Source: an uncultured Bacteroidales bacterium | GTDB taxonomy: Bacteria; Bacteroidota; Bacteroidia; Bacteroidales; ML635J-15 | NCBI GenBank assembly: GCA_937982115.1 | Contig: CALJNE010000009.1 | Coordinates: 88,582 to 143,626 of the forward strand | Direction: 5' to 3' | Length of the DNA: 55,045 bases | The notes under the pieces: model-generated | Databases searched by the model: none | The model's input: only the letters and a program-made list of their open reading frames with translations | What the model was told of the DNA's origin: nothing | Shown here: in pieces, positions 1 to 9,024 of the stretch | How the letters are laid out: every line of letters starts with the position of its first letter | Position numbering within the stretch: position 1 is the stretch's first letter | Program-made: the position numbers and the translations under genes

Positions 1-1
1 A

Positions 2-1105
2 TTTTTCTTCCTCCTCGACACTTACAACCGGATGTTCTTTAATGCATCTTTTGGAATTTTTGTTAAAGAATTTCTGCTGAGAATTTTAAACCTTCTTGGC
101 ATAATTCTATTTTACTTAAAAGTATTTGATTTTCATGAATTTATCATTTTTTACACAATAGCTTACGGGGTGCCAACAATTTTACTTTGTTTGCTTTTAA
201 TAATTAGAGGAGAATTTTCTCTAAAACCGGATTTTAAATTCATTAACTCTAAAATTTTACGTGAAATAATTTCTGTAGCACTTTTTGGAATTGTTTCCGG
301 ATTTAGCGGCTTGGTTGTAATGCAAGTTGACAGATACTTAGTAAACCATTACTGCAGTTTAAGTGATACAGGAATTTATTCAACTGTATTTTTCTTTGGT
401 TCGGTTATACTTATGCCGGGCAGATCTCTTATCCGTATAGCAAGCACTTCCATAGCAGAAGCTTTTAAGAAAGAAAACATTGATGAAGTAAATAAAATTT
501 ATTCCGGTAGTACAATAAATCTTAGTATTATTGGATTGTTGCTGTTTCTTTTGGTATGGATTAACACCGACAATATTTTAATGCTTTTGCCAGATGAATT
601 CAGTTCCGGCAAAATGGTAATCTTTTACATTGCTCTTGGTCATTTACTGCAAATGTATGCCGGGATCAGTGGGGAGATAATTCAATTTGGAAAATATTAT
701 AAGGAGCACAGTTTAATCATGATTTTTCTGATAATTTGCATTGTGGTTTTTAATATTATATTACTTCCTGTTTTCGGAATCACGGGGGCCGGAATTGCTT
801 TTGCTGTCTCTTTTCTTATTTATTGGATAATTCGAGTTTGGTTCGTTTACTCAAAGTACAAACTGTTTCCATATAAAAACAATTTCCTAAAATTGAATTT
901 GATTGGAATTTTATCTCTGATTATTAACGCACTTATTCCAAAAACTCCATTCATTTTTGATGTTTTAATCAGAACAAGTGTAATTACATCTATCTTTTTT
1001 GCTTTAATAATATATTTAAGGATTTCAGAAGATTACAATCAAAAAGCTCTGGCTTTGATAGAACGAATAAAACGATACCTTGCAGATTGGAGAAATCACA
1101 AATAA
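2..1105 (+). CDS. Oligosaccharide flippase (Wzx/MATE-like), 5' partial
   Basis: An integral membrane protein predicted to move lipid-linked oligosaccharide across the inner membrane for O-antigen or exopolysaccharide assembly. The reading frame is open to the left edge, so the N-terminus lies outside the window; the internal ATG at 32 is not the real start. About 367 residues remain, with roughly ten hydrophobic segments. The fragment VMQVDRYLVNHYCSLSDTG resembles the 'D+ (x) G-x-Y' stretch after the middle helices of polysaccharide exporters. The length fits the C-terminal three quarters of a 480-residue family member. The 3' end overlaps the convergent hydF by 10 bp. Family assignment is good; the actual substrate is unknown. 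Confidence 0.8.
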   Translation, partial: FFFLLDTYNRMFFNASFGIFVKEFLLRILNLLGIILFYLKVFDFHEFIIFYTIAYGVPTILLCLLLIIRGEFSLKPDFKFINSKILREIISVALFGIVSGFSGLVVMQVDRYLVNHYCSLSDTGIYSTVFFFGSVILMPGRSLIRIASTSIAEAFKKENIDEVNKIYSGSTINLSIIGLLLFLLVWINTDNILMLLPDEFSSGKMVIFYIALGHLLQMYAGISGEIIQFGKYYKEHSLIMIFLIICIVVFNIILLPVFGITGAGIAFAVSFLIYWIIRVWFVYSKYKLFPYKNNFLKLNLIGILSLIINALIPKTPFIFDVLIRTSVITSIFFALIIYLRISEDYNQKALALIERIKRYLADWRNHK

Positions 1106-2343
1106 TTAAGATCTGCATCATTAGCTTTCACAAAAGGTTCAATTGCTCTATCATATATTCCCTGCACAAAAGCTATGAGCATTCCATAATTAGTAACAGG
1201 CACTCCTGCATCAACAGCAGGTTTTAACCGCGAAATTACTTGTTTGCGAGTAAGAACACATCCACCACACTGAACAACAAGAGCATAATCTGTTATTTTA
1301 CCGGGAATTTCATCAAGTCCGGCAACAACAGTATATTCAAGAGATTTGCCTGTATAATTGCTTAACCATCTGGGAATTTTTACTCTGCCAATATCATCAC
1401 AGGACACATGATGACTACAACTTTCGAGAATCAAGACTTGATCACCATCCTTGAGTTCGTTGATTTTTGGTGTTCCTAAAAGATAATTATCAAAATCTCC
1501 TTTATATCTTGCCAATAAAACAGAAAAACCCGTTAGCGGAATATCTCGTGGGATAGAAGCCGCAGCTTTTAGAAATATTTGAGAGTCGGTGATTGCCAAT
1601 TTGGGTTTTATCCCTGTTTTTTTTAAAAATGTATCAACCTCACGTTCTTTTAAAACAATTGCCACACAATCGTTATCCAGAATATCCCTTATTGTTTGAA
1701 CCTGTGGCAATATTAACCTGCCTTGAGGGGCCTCAATATCTATCGGAGTGATCAGTAAAACTATATCCCCGTAACTTACTAAATCACCAAGCAGAGAAGT
1801 AATTTTCCACGATGACTCGGGAAGCAAATCTTTTATGGCCTTTAACAAAATTTCTGTATTGCCATTAGATTCAACAGAATAATCAATTACCGGACAATTA
1901 AATTTTTCTTGAATTTTCTTTTGTAATTCTTTATTAAGTTTTACAAGGTCTGATTTGTTATGAATGATAAAGAACGGGATTCCTTCTTTTTTAAATTGTT
2001 CGATCAAATTTTCTTCTTCAACATCAAAACTATTTTCGCTTATAACTAGGATTGCAAGATCAATTTCCTTTAGAGTTTTAAGTGATTTTTGAACTCTGAG
2101 TTTCCCCACTTCACCTTCGTCATCAATTCCTGCAGTATCAATCAAAATTACAGGGCCGAATCCTGTAATTTCAAAAGACCTTTTCACCGGATCTGTGGTA
2201 GTCCCTTTAAAATCGGCAACAATAGCTATTTCCTGCCCTGAAATATTGTTTATTAAAGAACTTTTCCCAACATTGCGACGTCCGTAAATTCCGATATGTG
2301 GTTTATTTTCTTTGCCTTTCTTCATTCTAAAAAAGTTTTTCAA
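1096..2343 (-). CDS. hydF: [FeFe]-hydrogenase H-cluster maturation GTPase HydF
   Basis: HydF is the scaffold GTPase on which the 2Fe subcluster of [FeFe]-hydrogenase is assembled before transfer to HydA, working with the radical-SAM enzymes HydE and HydG. The 415-residue protein has an N-terminal Era-like GTPase domain (P-loop GRRNVGKSS, Switch II DTAG, NKSD) and the cluster-binding C-terminal domain. The family signature CxH-x(46-53)-CxxC is intact: C309, H311, C359 and C362, with 47 residues between H311 and C359. Length is normal for the family. Neither hydE, hydG nor a hydrogenase gene is in the window, so the partners must be elsewhere. The gene runs convergent to the flippase and divergent from the cyclase gene. 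Met7 is an alternative start. Confidence 0.95.
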   Translation of the reverse strand: MKNFFRMKKGKENKPHIGIYGRRNVGKSSLINNISGQEIAIVADFKGTTTDPVKRSFEITGFGPVILIDTAGIDDEGEVGKLRVQKSLKTLKEIDLAILVISENSFDVEEENLIEQFKKEGIPFFIIHNKSDLVKLNKELQKKIQEKFNCPVIDYSVESNGNTEILLKAIKDLLPESSWKITSLLGDLVSYGDIVLLITPIDIEAPQGRLILPQVQTIRDILDNDCVAIVLKEREVDTFLKKTGIKPKLAITDSQIFLKAAASIPRDIPLTGFSVLLARYKGDFDNYLLGTPKINELKDGDQVLILESCSHHVSCDDIGRVKIPRWLSNYTGKSLEYTVVAGLDEIPGKITDYALVVQCGGCVLTRKQVISRLKPAVDAGVPVTNYGMLIAFVQGIYDRAIEPFVKANDADLNYL

Positions 2344-2458
2344 TTAATTGTTTTATGCAAATTTTGTTTAGATTCAAATTTTAAATGTAAAATTAATGCT
2401 ATTTTGAAAAACACAACTAAAATAATGTTATTTTTATGGCGATTGTAAAAACCGAAAA

Positions 2459-5400
2459 ATGATGTTCAAAAAGATTTGTGTTTTACTTGTATTTTTACAA
2501 TTGATAACCTTAATTCGAGCACAAGAATACGGGTTACCGATGATTCACAACTTTGCCCCCAAAGACTATAGGCATGAAAATCAGAATTTCAGTATTGCAC
2601 AAGATAAAAATTCGATTATTTATGTTGGTAATGCAAATGGCATAATGGCATTTGATAACAGCACCTGGGATATTATCAAAGTTTCGGGACGCCCTATCAT
2701 AAGAATAAATGAAAAAAACGAAAAATTTTATGCAGGCTACAATCAAGCCGGAAAAATTGTTTACGAAGACGGCAAGATGAATATAAAACCTTTTAAGATT
2801 TTCGAGGAATTTAAACCCGGTCATTTTACAAATATTATTTACTTGAATGATGAATTGTTTTTAACCTCCGCACATCAATTATTTGCTTTAAAGAAAGATT
2901 CGTTAGACATTGAGATATCAAATGCTCCCGGGATTAAAATCTTTAAGATTCACAAAAAACTTTTAATTTACATTCCGCAAAGAGGCTTATATTATTGGGA
3001 TAAAAATAAAATAAAAGAGTTTGAAAACAGCAGTTTGTTCGAGGACCTTCCAATTCTTGATATTATTGATATTACAAATACAAAAAATGATTTCATAGTT
3101 TTAGTTGACGATGGTCAAATCCTTTATAAATATAAAAATAAAAATTTAATTCCGATAAAGAATAATATACAAGATTTTATAAAATCAAACATTTATACCT
3201 GCAGTATTCTCCTTAACGACGGAAGACTTATTATAGGCACGATGCATGGCGGTATAGTGTGTATTGATGAGAACGGAGAATTGTTATTTTCGGTTAATAG
3301 AGAATCCGGGTTAAGAGACAATTACATAACCGACATGATTATTGATAATTATGGTAGATTGTGGGTTTCAACCTACAATGGTATTTCCGTTTTAGAAATT
3401 AATTCTGAATTAAGTTTTTTTAGTTCATCTTTTGGCTTTACCGGAACAGTCTTATCTGTTATCAGATTTAATGGACAACTTTATATTGCAACAGTTAATG
3501 GGGTGTTTATTTACAATTCAAATAATATTTATGATGCAGGAAGGAAAATATTTGACATTAGAAAAAGATTTGAAAAGATTGAAGACATCCGTTCAATATG
3601 CTGGAAACTTACAGAAATCAATAACCATCTTTTTGCCTTAACAACTGATGGACTATATGAAATTACCGGGGAAAAGGCTACTTTAAAAATTAAAGGGTCT
3701 TTTAATTGCTATTCTTCAATGAGCTATCATCCGTCAAAATATCTTTTCGGAACTTCTGAAGGCATTTTAATGGCTAATATTACTAAAAATTCTATTGACA
3801 CTGTAGGATATGTTAAAGATTTTAAATATAGCATTAGAACAATCGCTGAAGATTATTTTGGAAATTTTTGGTTAGGGACAAATGAAGACGGACTATTTCA
3901 AACAGCTTTTCATACCGGATTAAAGAAAGACACAAAAATTTATCATTTTACTTCAGAACAAGGTTTACCTACTGATTTTGAATGGATAGATGTTTATCCC
4001 AGCTTTCAAGGAATTTTATTTTCAACAGACAAAGGAGTTTATAGATATAATTATTCAAAAAACAAATTTGATAAAGATACTCTTCTGGGCTATGACTTTT
4101 CTGACAATAAAAGATATTTATATCCAATAATTGAAGACATTAAAAAAAATATATGGTACAGTTGTATTACCAAAGAAGAATTTGAAAGAGAAACAGGATA
4201 TTTTATTTTTAACGGGGCAAATAAAAAATACACCCCAAATTACAAAAAGTTTGCTTTATTAAAAGAATATGTAATTGAATGCATATATCCAGAAAGTCCC
4301 GAAAAAGTATGGTTAGGAGCTTCTGATGGTCTAATTTTGTATAAACCTCTAAACAAAGGCTTCGACACGTTAAAGTTTGATTGTTTTATAAGAAATATTC
4401 AAATTGGGACTGATACAACCATATATTTTGCACCAGGCGAAAACTTATCTGATCGAAATATTTCATTTCATTTCAACAAAAAACGTATTCGATTTAACTT
4501 CTCGGCTCCCAAATTCGATATGCTTAATAACACAAAATACCAGGTAAAACTTGAAGGATTCGATAAGAATTGGTCTGAATGGACAGATAAAAATTTTAAA
4601 GAATACACTTCACTTTACGAAGGCTCCTATACTTTTAGAGTTCGTGCAATGGACTCTTATGGCAATATCAGCAACGAAGCATATCTCACTTTTGAAATCA
4701 CACCTCCGTTTTATAGGACATGGATTGCTTTTGTAATTTATACCATTATTCTTTCAGCAATAATTTTTGTAATAATTATTTTAGTTAAATACAACTATAA
4801 ACGCGAAGAAAACAAATTAAAAAAGAGAATCGAAGAAAAAACCAATGAACTTGCAAGGCAAAAAGAACAAATAGAACAATTAGTAGCTAAATTAATTCCG
4901 CAAGCAGCAGTTAATGAAATAAGGGATCAGGGTAAAGCAAAAACTCACCGATACGAAATGGTAACCGTGTTATTTGCTGATATACAGGGTTTTACAAAAT
5001 TTGCAGAATCTACAAAACCTGAAGAAGTAATAAAACATTTGAATGTAATTTTTAATTCTTTCGACAACATCATAGCAAAATACAATATCGAAAAAATAAA
5101 GACTATTGGAGATGCCTACATGTGTGCAGGAGGCATGCCCAAAGAAGACAATATAAATCCTATTCAGGTTGTGCTTGCAGCTTTAGAAATGCAAAGAGAA
5201 ATTCAACGTCTTAATGAAGCCGGAAACATAAAACTTGAAATTAGAATCGGAATACATACAGGACCGGTTGTAGCGGGTGTTATCGGAATTAAAAAGTTAG
5301 AATATGATATTTGGGGAGATACGGTAAATATTGCAAGTAGAATGGAGTCTTACGGAATGATAAACAAAGTAAATATCTCCGAACAAACTTATAATCACGT

Positions 5401-6133
5401 TAAAGACTTTTTTGTTTGCCAATACAGAGGCAAAATCGAAATAAAATACAAAGGTGAAATGGAAATGTACTTTGTACATGAAATAAAGAAAAATCTTTCT
5501 GTGGACGGAGATAGACAAACCCCCAATAAGAACTTCTTTATAAAACTTCAACATGTTCAGTTTAAAGATATTCAGGAAAAAACTCTTGAAAAATTGCAAA
5601 AAAGCCTTCCGTCAAACTTATATTACCACAATGTAAAACATACTATTGACATGCTTTACATCGTTGAAAAAATTGGTCGAGAAGAGGGTGTTGATGAAGA
5701 AGAAATGTTATTGTTGAAGTGTGCTGCTTTATTCCATGATGCAGGCTTTATATCACAATACGACAACAATGAAGAAATAGGAGCTAGCATGGCAGAGGCA
5801 GAGCTAAAAAATCACGGATTTACAGAAGAGCAAATCGAAACTGTAAAACGACTGATTTTGGCTACAAAAATGCCTCACAAACCCAAAGATTTATTAGAAA
5901 AAATAATGTGTGATGCCGACCTTGATTATCTCGGAAGACCGGATTTTATCCCAATATCTCAAAACCTTTTCCGGGAGCTATTCGAAAGAGGCAAAATAAG
6001 CACCATCGATCAATGGAATAAACTTCAATACAAGTTCATTGAAAAACATAAATATTTTACTGCAACTGCCCGAAAAGAGCGTGATCCCGAGAAACAAGTT
6101 GTTTTAAAGCAACTTAAGGAAATGTTTGAATAA
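2459..6133 (+). CDS. Propeller-sensor adenylate cyclase with C-terminal HD domain
   Basis: A 1224-residue membrane sensor. Order: signal peptide (1-21); periplasmic two-component-regulator-type propeller repeats (about 25-680, for example the DNYGRLWVSTYNG unit); Y_Y_Y domain (about 690-750); one membrane helix (about 755-777); coiled coil; class III nucleotide cyclase (about 835-1000); HD domain (about 1050-1180). Cyclase residues look intact: metal-binding D841 (FADIQGFT) and D885 (KTIGD), plus N957 and R961 for the transition state. The purine-selecting pair is K881 and D950, as in adenylate cyclases; guanylate cyclases have Glu and Cys. HD residues: H1057/H1061, H1093-D1094, D1152/D1154. 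Inferred role: cAMP made, and possibly degraded, in response to a periplasmic ligand. The HD substrate is unknown. The stop lies 10 bp before the ATG of the glycosyltransferase gene. Confidence 0.88.
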   Translation: MMFKKICVLLVFLQLITLIRAQEYGLPMIHNFAPKDYRHENQNFSIAQDKNSIIYVGNANGIMAFDNSTWDIIKVSGRPIIRINEKNEKFYAGYNQAGKIVYEDGKMNIKPFKIFEEFKPGHFTNIIYLNDELFLTSAHQLFALKKDSLDIEISNAPGIKIFKIHKKLLIYIPQRGLYYWDKNKIKEFENSSLFEDLPILDIIDITNTKNDFIVLVDDGQILYKYKNKNLIPIKNNIQDFIKSNIYTCSILLNDGRLIIGTMHGGIVCIDENGELLFSVNRESGLRDNYITDMIIDNYGRLWVSTYNGISVLEINSELSFFSSSFGFTGTVLSVIRFNGQLYIATVNGVFIYNSNNIYDAGRKIFDIRKRFEKIEDIRSICWKLTEINNHLFALTTDGLYEITGEKATLKIKGSFNCYSSMSYHPSKYLFGTSEGILMANITKNSIDTVGYVKDFKYSIRTIAEDYFGNFWLGTNEDGLFQTAFHTGLKKDTKIYHFTSEQGLPTDFEWIDVYPSFQGILFSTDKGVYRYNYSKNKFDKDTLLGYDFSDNKRYLYPIIEDIKKNIWYSCITKEEFERETGYFIFNGANKKYTPNYKKFALLKEYVIECIYPESPEKVWLGASDGLILYKPLNKGFDTLKFDCFIRNIQIGTDTTIYFAPGENLSDRNISFHFNKKRIRFNFSAPKFDMLNNTKYQVKLEGFDKNWSEWTDKNFKEYTSLYEGSYTFRVRAMDSYGNISNEAYLTFEITPPFYRTWIAFVIYTIILSAIIFVIIILVKYNYKREENKLKKRIEEKTNELARQKEQIEQLVAKLIPQAAVNEIRDQGKAKTHRYEMVTVLFADIQGFTKFAESTKPEEVIKHLNVIFNSFDNIIAKYNIEKIKTIGDAYMCAGGMPKEDNINPIQVVLAALEMQREIQRLNEAGNIKLEIRIGIHTGPVVAGVIGIKKLEYDIWGDTVNIASRMESYGMINKVNISEQTYNHVKDFFVCQYRGKIEIKYKGEMEMYFVHEIKKNLSVDGDRQTPNKNFFIKLQHVQFKDIQEKTLEKLQKSLPSNLYYHNVKHTIDMLYIVEKIGREEGVDEEEMLLLKCAALFHDAGFISQYDNNEEIGASMAEAELKNHGFTEEQIETVKRLILATKMPHKPKDLLEKIMCDADLDYLGRPDFIPISQNLFRELFERGKISTIDQWNKLQYKFIEKHKYFTATARKERDPEKQVVLKQLKEMFE

Positions 6134-6143
6134 TCTTGATAAC

Positions 6144-7142
6144 ATGAATGAAAATGATGTTAAATTTCTTATAATCAGACTTAGCAGTATTGGTGATATC
6201 GTTTTAACCACACCGGTTATTAGATGTCTAAAAGAACAGGTGCCAAACTCAATAGTACATTTTATTACAAAACCTCAATATGTTGAAATATTAAAATTTA
6301 ATCCATACATTGATAAAATTCATGTTTACGAAAATTTTCAAAAAACAATTCAAGAAATAAAAGCAGAAGGCTTTGATTATATTATAGATTTACATAAAAA
6401 TTTAAGGGCTAAACGACTTATAAATAAATTAAAAATACTCGATTTTTCATTTCCAAAATTAAACTTTGAAAAATTCTTAATCGTAAACTTTAAAATAAAC
6501 AAATTACCTGATATACACATAGTTGACAGATATTTTGAAGCTGTTAAATTATTCGATGTTAAAAATGACAACAAAGGACTTGACTTTTTTCTTGATGTTA
6601 ATATTAAACAGGAATTACTTTCAAAATCAATAATCATACCTGAAAAATATATAGCTTTTGCTATTGGGGCTCAACATAATACAAAAAAATTACCCACAGC
6701 AAAAATCATTGAAATTTGCAACAAAATAAACTGTAAAATAATATTATTGGGAGGTAAAGAAGATTCCGCGAATTCATTACTTATAAAAGAATCCTGTAAC
6801 AATACAATGGATTTATGCGGAAAAATAAGTTTACAGGCCTCTGCCTATATTGTTAAAGAGTCATTTGCCGTAATTACACATGATACAGGGCTTATGCATA
6901 TAGCTGCAGCATTTAAAAAGAATATTCTTTCTGTATGGGGAACCACAATTCCGGAATTTGGGATGTCACCATACCTTGCAGGAGAGAGTTCAAAGATTTT
7001 TGAGATAAATGATTTAAAATGCAGACCTTGTTCAAAATTAGGTAAGAAAAAATGTCCTAAAAAACATTTTAAGTGCATGAATGATCAAAATTCAGATGCA
7101 ATTGCAAATTACATAAATCAACTTTTAAAAAACTTGGAATAA
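6144..7142 (+). CDS. Glycosyltransferase family 9 (heptosyltransferase-like)
   Basis: Predicted cytoplasmic, membrane-associated transferase that adds a heptose or related sugar to the lipopolysaccharide core. The N-terminus carries the family signature LSSIGDIVLTTPVIRCLK, and the C-terminal half has the donor-site region THDTGLMHIAAA followed by WGTT. I chose ATG 6144 (332 aa): the frame can be extended to a TTG at 6126, but that adds only six residues and overlaps the previous gene. A cysteine-rich tail (CRPCSKLGKKKCPKKHFKC) near the end may bind a metal or simply be divergent; several GT9 proteins share it. Co-transcription with the upstream cyclase is likely from the 10-bp gap. A strong terminator follows. 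Confidence 0.88.
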   Translation: MNENDVKFLIIRLSSIGDIVLTTPVIRCLKEQVPNSIVHFITKPQYVEILKFNPYIDKIHVYENFQKTIQEIKAEGFDYIIDLHKNLRAKRLINKLKILDFSFPKLNFEKFLIVNFKINKLPDIHIVDRYFEAVKLFDVKNDNKGLDFFLDVNIKQELLSKSIIIPEKYIAFAIGAQHNTKKLPTAKIIEICNKINCKIILLGGKEDSANSLLIKESCNNTMDLCGKISLQASAYIVKESFAVITHDTGLMHIAAAFKKNILSVWGTTIPEFGMSPYLAGESSKIFEINDLKCRPCSKLGKKKCPKKHFKCMNDQNSDAIANYINQLLKNLE

Positions 7143-7146
7143 GAAT

Positions 7147-7164
7147 TTAGTAGCAAACTACTAA
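7147..7164. repeat. Short perfect inverted repeat after the GT9 gene
   Basis: Seven-base arms (TTAGTAG / CTACTAA) around a CAAA loop, 5 bp after the GT9 stop codon. There is no U-run directly after it, so it is more likely an accessory 3'-end stem than a terminator by itself; the true terminator follows 13 bp later. Confidence 0.5.
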
Positions 7165-7176
7165 TAAAGATATAAA

Positions 7177-7207
7177 AAATAAAGCTGCTTGGAGGGCAGC
7201 TTTATTT
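7177..7207. terminator. Bidirectional terminator between GT9 and tsf
   Basis: A perfect 12-bp stem with a 7-nt loop (TTGGAGG); the arms are AAATAAAGCTGC and its complement. The A/T-rich outer part gives a U-tract on both strands. It sits between two convergent genes and can end both the plus-strand GT9 transcript and the minus-strand ribosomal operon. Confidence 0.85.
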
Positions 7208-7225
7208 TCAATATGTTTTTTTTAA

Positions 7226-8053
7226 TTAGTTAGCTAAAGCATAACGAATAAAACCTGTAACAGCTAAATCTTTATCTGTACGTTTAAGATAATCAGCTAC
7301 AGTCATTTTTTCTTCCATTATATATTCTTGATTAACAAGAGTAGATTCTTTTATAAATTTTTGCAATTTACCTTGAGCAATTTTATCAAGAAGATTTTCA
7401 GGTTTTCCTTCGTTGCGAGCTTGTTCTCTTCCGATTTCAAGTTCTTTTTGAATTACATTAGCAGGAACGCTTTGTTCATCAACAGCAATCGGATTCATTG
7501 CAGCAACTTGCATTGCTAGGTTAAAGCTAACTGAAGGATCTACCACTTTATTTAATCCAACAATAGTAGCAAGTTTATTCCCCATGTGTATATATGAGCT
7601 AACTTGAGCAGCTTCAAGTTTTCCGTAGAAAGCGAGTTCCATTTTTTCACCTGTAACCCCACTTCTTTCCATAACTAATTCTTGAACGGTTTTGCCATCT
7701 ACAGAAATATTTTTCAAAGCGTCGAGATTTTCCGGTAAATTTTCAGCTGCAATATCAAGAATTTTCTTTGCTAAATCAACAAAGTCTTGATTTTTTGCTA
7801 CGAAGTCAGTTTCACAGTTTAGAGCGATAATAACTCCAACAGTATTATTATTGGTAGTTCTTGCTAAAACAGCACCTTCAGATGCTTCGCGGTCAGATCT
7901 TTTATTTGCGATAGCAAGTCCACGTTCGCGGATAATTTCTTTAGCTCTTTCAAAATCTCCGTCAGCATCCACGAGAGCTTTTTTGCAGTCCATCATGCCT
8001 GCACCGGTAAGTTGTCTTAATTTGCTAACATCAGCAGCAGTTATATTTGCCAT
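7226..8053 (-). CDS. tsf: Translation elongation factor Ts
   Basis: EF-Ts is the nucleotide exchange factor that recycles EF-Tu-GDP in the cytoplasm. The 275-residue protein opens with the UBA-like segment ending in LRQLTGAGMMDCKKAL, the strongest family signature, followed by LNCETDFVAKNQDF, the segment that contacts EF-Tu. Length is normal for Bacteroidota. It is the last gene of the minus-strand rplM-rpsI-rpsB-tsf cluster, 36 bp after rpsB, and ends in front of a bidirectional terminator. No promoter of its own was found. Confidence 0.98.
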   Translation of the reverse strand: MANITAADVSKLRQLTGAGMMDCKKALVDADGDFERAKEIIRERGLAIANKRSDREASEGAVLARTTNNNTVGVIIALNCETDFVAKNQDFVDLAKKILDIAAENLPENLDALKNISVDGKTVQELVMERSGVTGEKMELAFYGKLEAAQVSSYIHMGNKLATIVGLNKVVDPSVSFNLAMQVAAMNPIAVDEQSVPANVIQKELEIGREQARNEGKPENLLDKIAQGKLQKFIKESTLVNQEYIMEEKMTVADYLKRTDKDLAVTGFIRYALAN

Positions 8054-8089
8054 TTTTATTTTTTTTAAATTGATTAATAATTATTCTAA

Positions 8090-8914
8090 TTATTCGTTAT
8101 CTTCATCTCTGAATTTTTCAGGAATTTCGTTTTCGCTGTTGAATTTTTTAGCTCTGGTTCTTCTTCCCTTTCTTTCAGTTTCTTCGTCTTCATCCTGAGC
8201 AGGAACAGCTTCGGCTTCTTTATCGAGAGCACGTTCGTTTAATCCTTCCTGAATAGCTTCGCACATAGCTCTAACAATGAGTTGAATAGATTTTGAAGCA
8301 TCGTCATTTGCAGGAATAGGATAGTCAATAGGACGAGGATCGGAATTTGTATCAACCATTGCGAATACAGGGATTCCTAATCTTTTAGCTTCGCTGACTG
8401 CAATTTTTTCTTTGAGCACATCAACGACAAAAAGAGCTGCCGGCAATCTGGTCAAATCAGCTATTGAACCTAAGTTTTTTTCAAGTTTTGCACGTTGACG
8501 AAGAATTTGGAGTTTTTCGCGTTTTGATAAAGTGTCGAAAGTTCCGTCGGTCTGCATTTTATCAATTAAAGACATTTTTTTAACAGCCTTACGAATTGTC
8601 GGGAAGTTTGTTAACATTCCGCCCGGCCATCTTTCAGTAACATAAGGCATATTTACTTTTTTAACTTCTTCGGCAACAATTTCTTTTGCTTGTTTTTTAG
8701 TTGCTACGAAAAGGATTTTGCGACCGGATTTTGCAATATTTTTCATTGCATTGGCGGCCTCGTCAATTTTAACTGCTGTTTTGTGCAAGTCAATAATATG
8801 AATTCCATTACGCTCCATAAAAATGTAAGGAGCCATTGCAGGATTCCATTTCCGTCTCAAATGTCCGAAGTGTACTCCGGCTTCAAGTAATTGTTCAAAT
8901 GTTAATCTTGGCAT
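8090..8914 (-). CDS. rpsB: 30S ribosomal protein uS2
   Basis: uS2 binds the body of the small subunit and is needed for bS1 recruitment in many bacteria. The start is ATG at 8914 (274 aa); an upstream in-frame TTG at 8950 would add 12 residues unlike any S2 and would run through the leader structure. The core begins MPRLTFEQLLEAGVHFGH and contains the expected LLVDVLKE-like segment (ALFVVDVLKEK). The last 45 residues form an acidic then basic tail (AQDEDEETERKGRRTRAKK), an extension common in Bacteroidota. A 110-bp gap to rpsI holds a probable autoregulatory leader, described separately. Translationally placed before tsf, as in most bacteria. Confidence 0.97.
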   Translation of the reverse strand: MPRLTFEQLLEAGVHFGHLRRKWNPAMAPYIFMERNGIHIIDLHKTAVKIDEAANAMKNIAKSGRKILFVATKKQAKEIVAEEVKKVNMPYVTERWPGGMLTNFPTIRKAVKKMSLIDKMQTDGTFDTLSKREKLQILRQRAKLEKNLGSIADLTRLPAALFVVDVLKEKIAVSEAKRLGIPVFAMVDTNSDPRPIDYPIPANDDASKSIQLIVRAMCEAIQEGLNERALDKEAEAVPAQDEDEETERKGRRTRAKKFNSENEIPEKFRDEDNE

Positions 8915-8927
8915 TTTTTTAATTTTT

Positions 8928-9003
8928 AAGTTTACATTCTGTAGTAACAATCATCAGGTAGAGCTCCCGAGAGACCTGTCCTGACAATTTAGATACTAAA
9001 CTT
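8928..9003 (-). promoter_or_regulatory. Candidate structured rpsB (uS2) leader
   Basis: The 110-bp gap between rpsI and rpsB folds well on the minus strand. A closing stem pairs AAGTTTA (9003-8997) with TAAACTT (8934-8928), which ends 14 nt before the rpsB ATG. Inside is a long hairpin that starts TCAGG and ends CCTGA, continues with AGG/TCT (one G-U) and CTC/GAG, and is capped by a TCGG tetraloop. A small TTTAG-TAT-CTAAA hairpin overlaps the 5' arm of the closing stem and could compete with it. uS2 autoregulation through its leader is known in other bacteria. The fold here was worked out by eye; regulation is inferred. Confidence 0.5.
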
Positions 9004-9024
9004 TTTATACTCACTAAATAAATT

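Noticed and set aside
2459-6133. Anti-phage cyclase system (Pycsar-like)
   Set aside because: The cyclase is part of a large periplasmic sensor, has adenylate-type residues, and has no neighbouring effector gene (TIR, transmembrane or nuclease).
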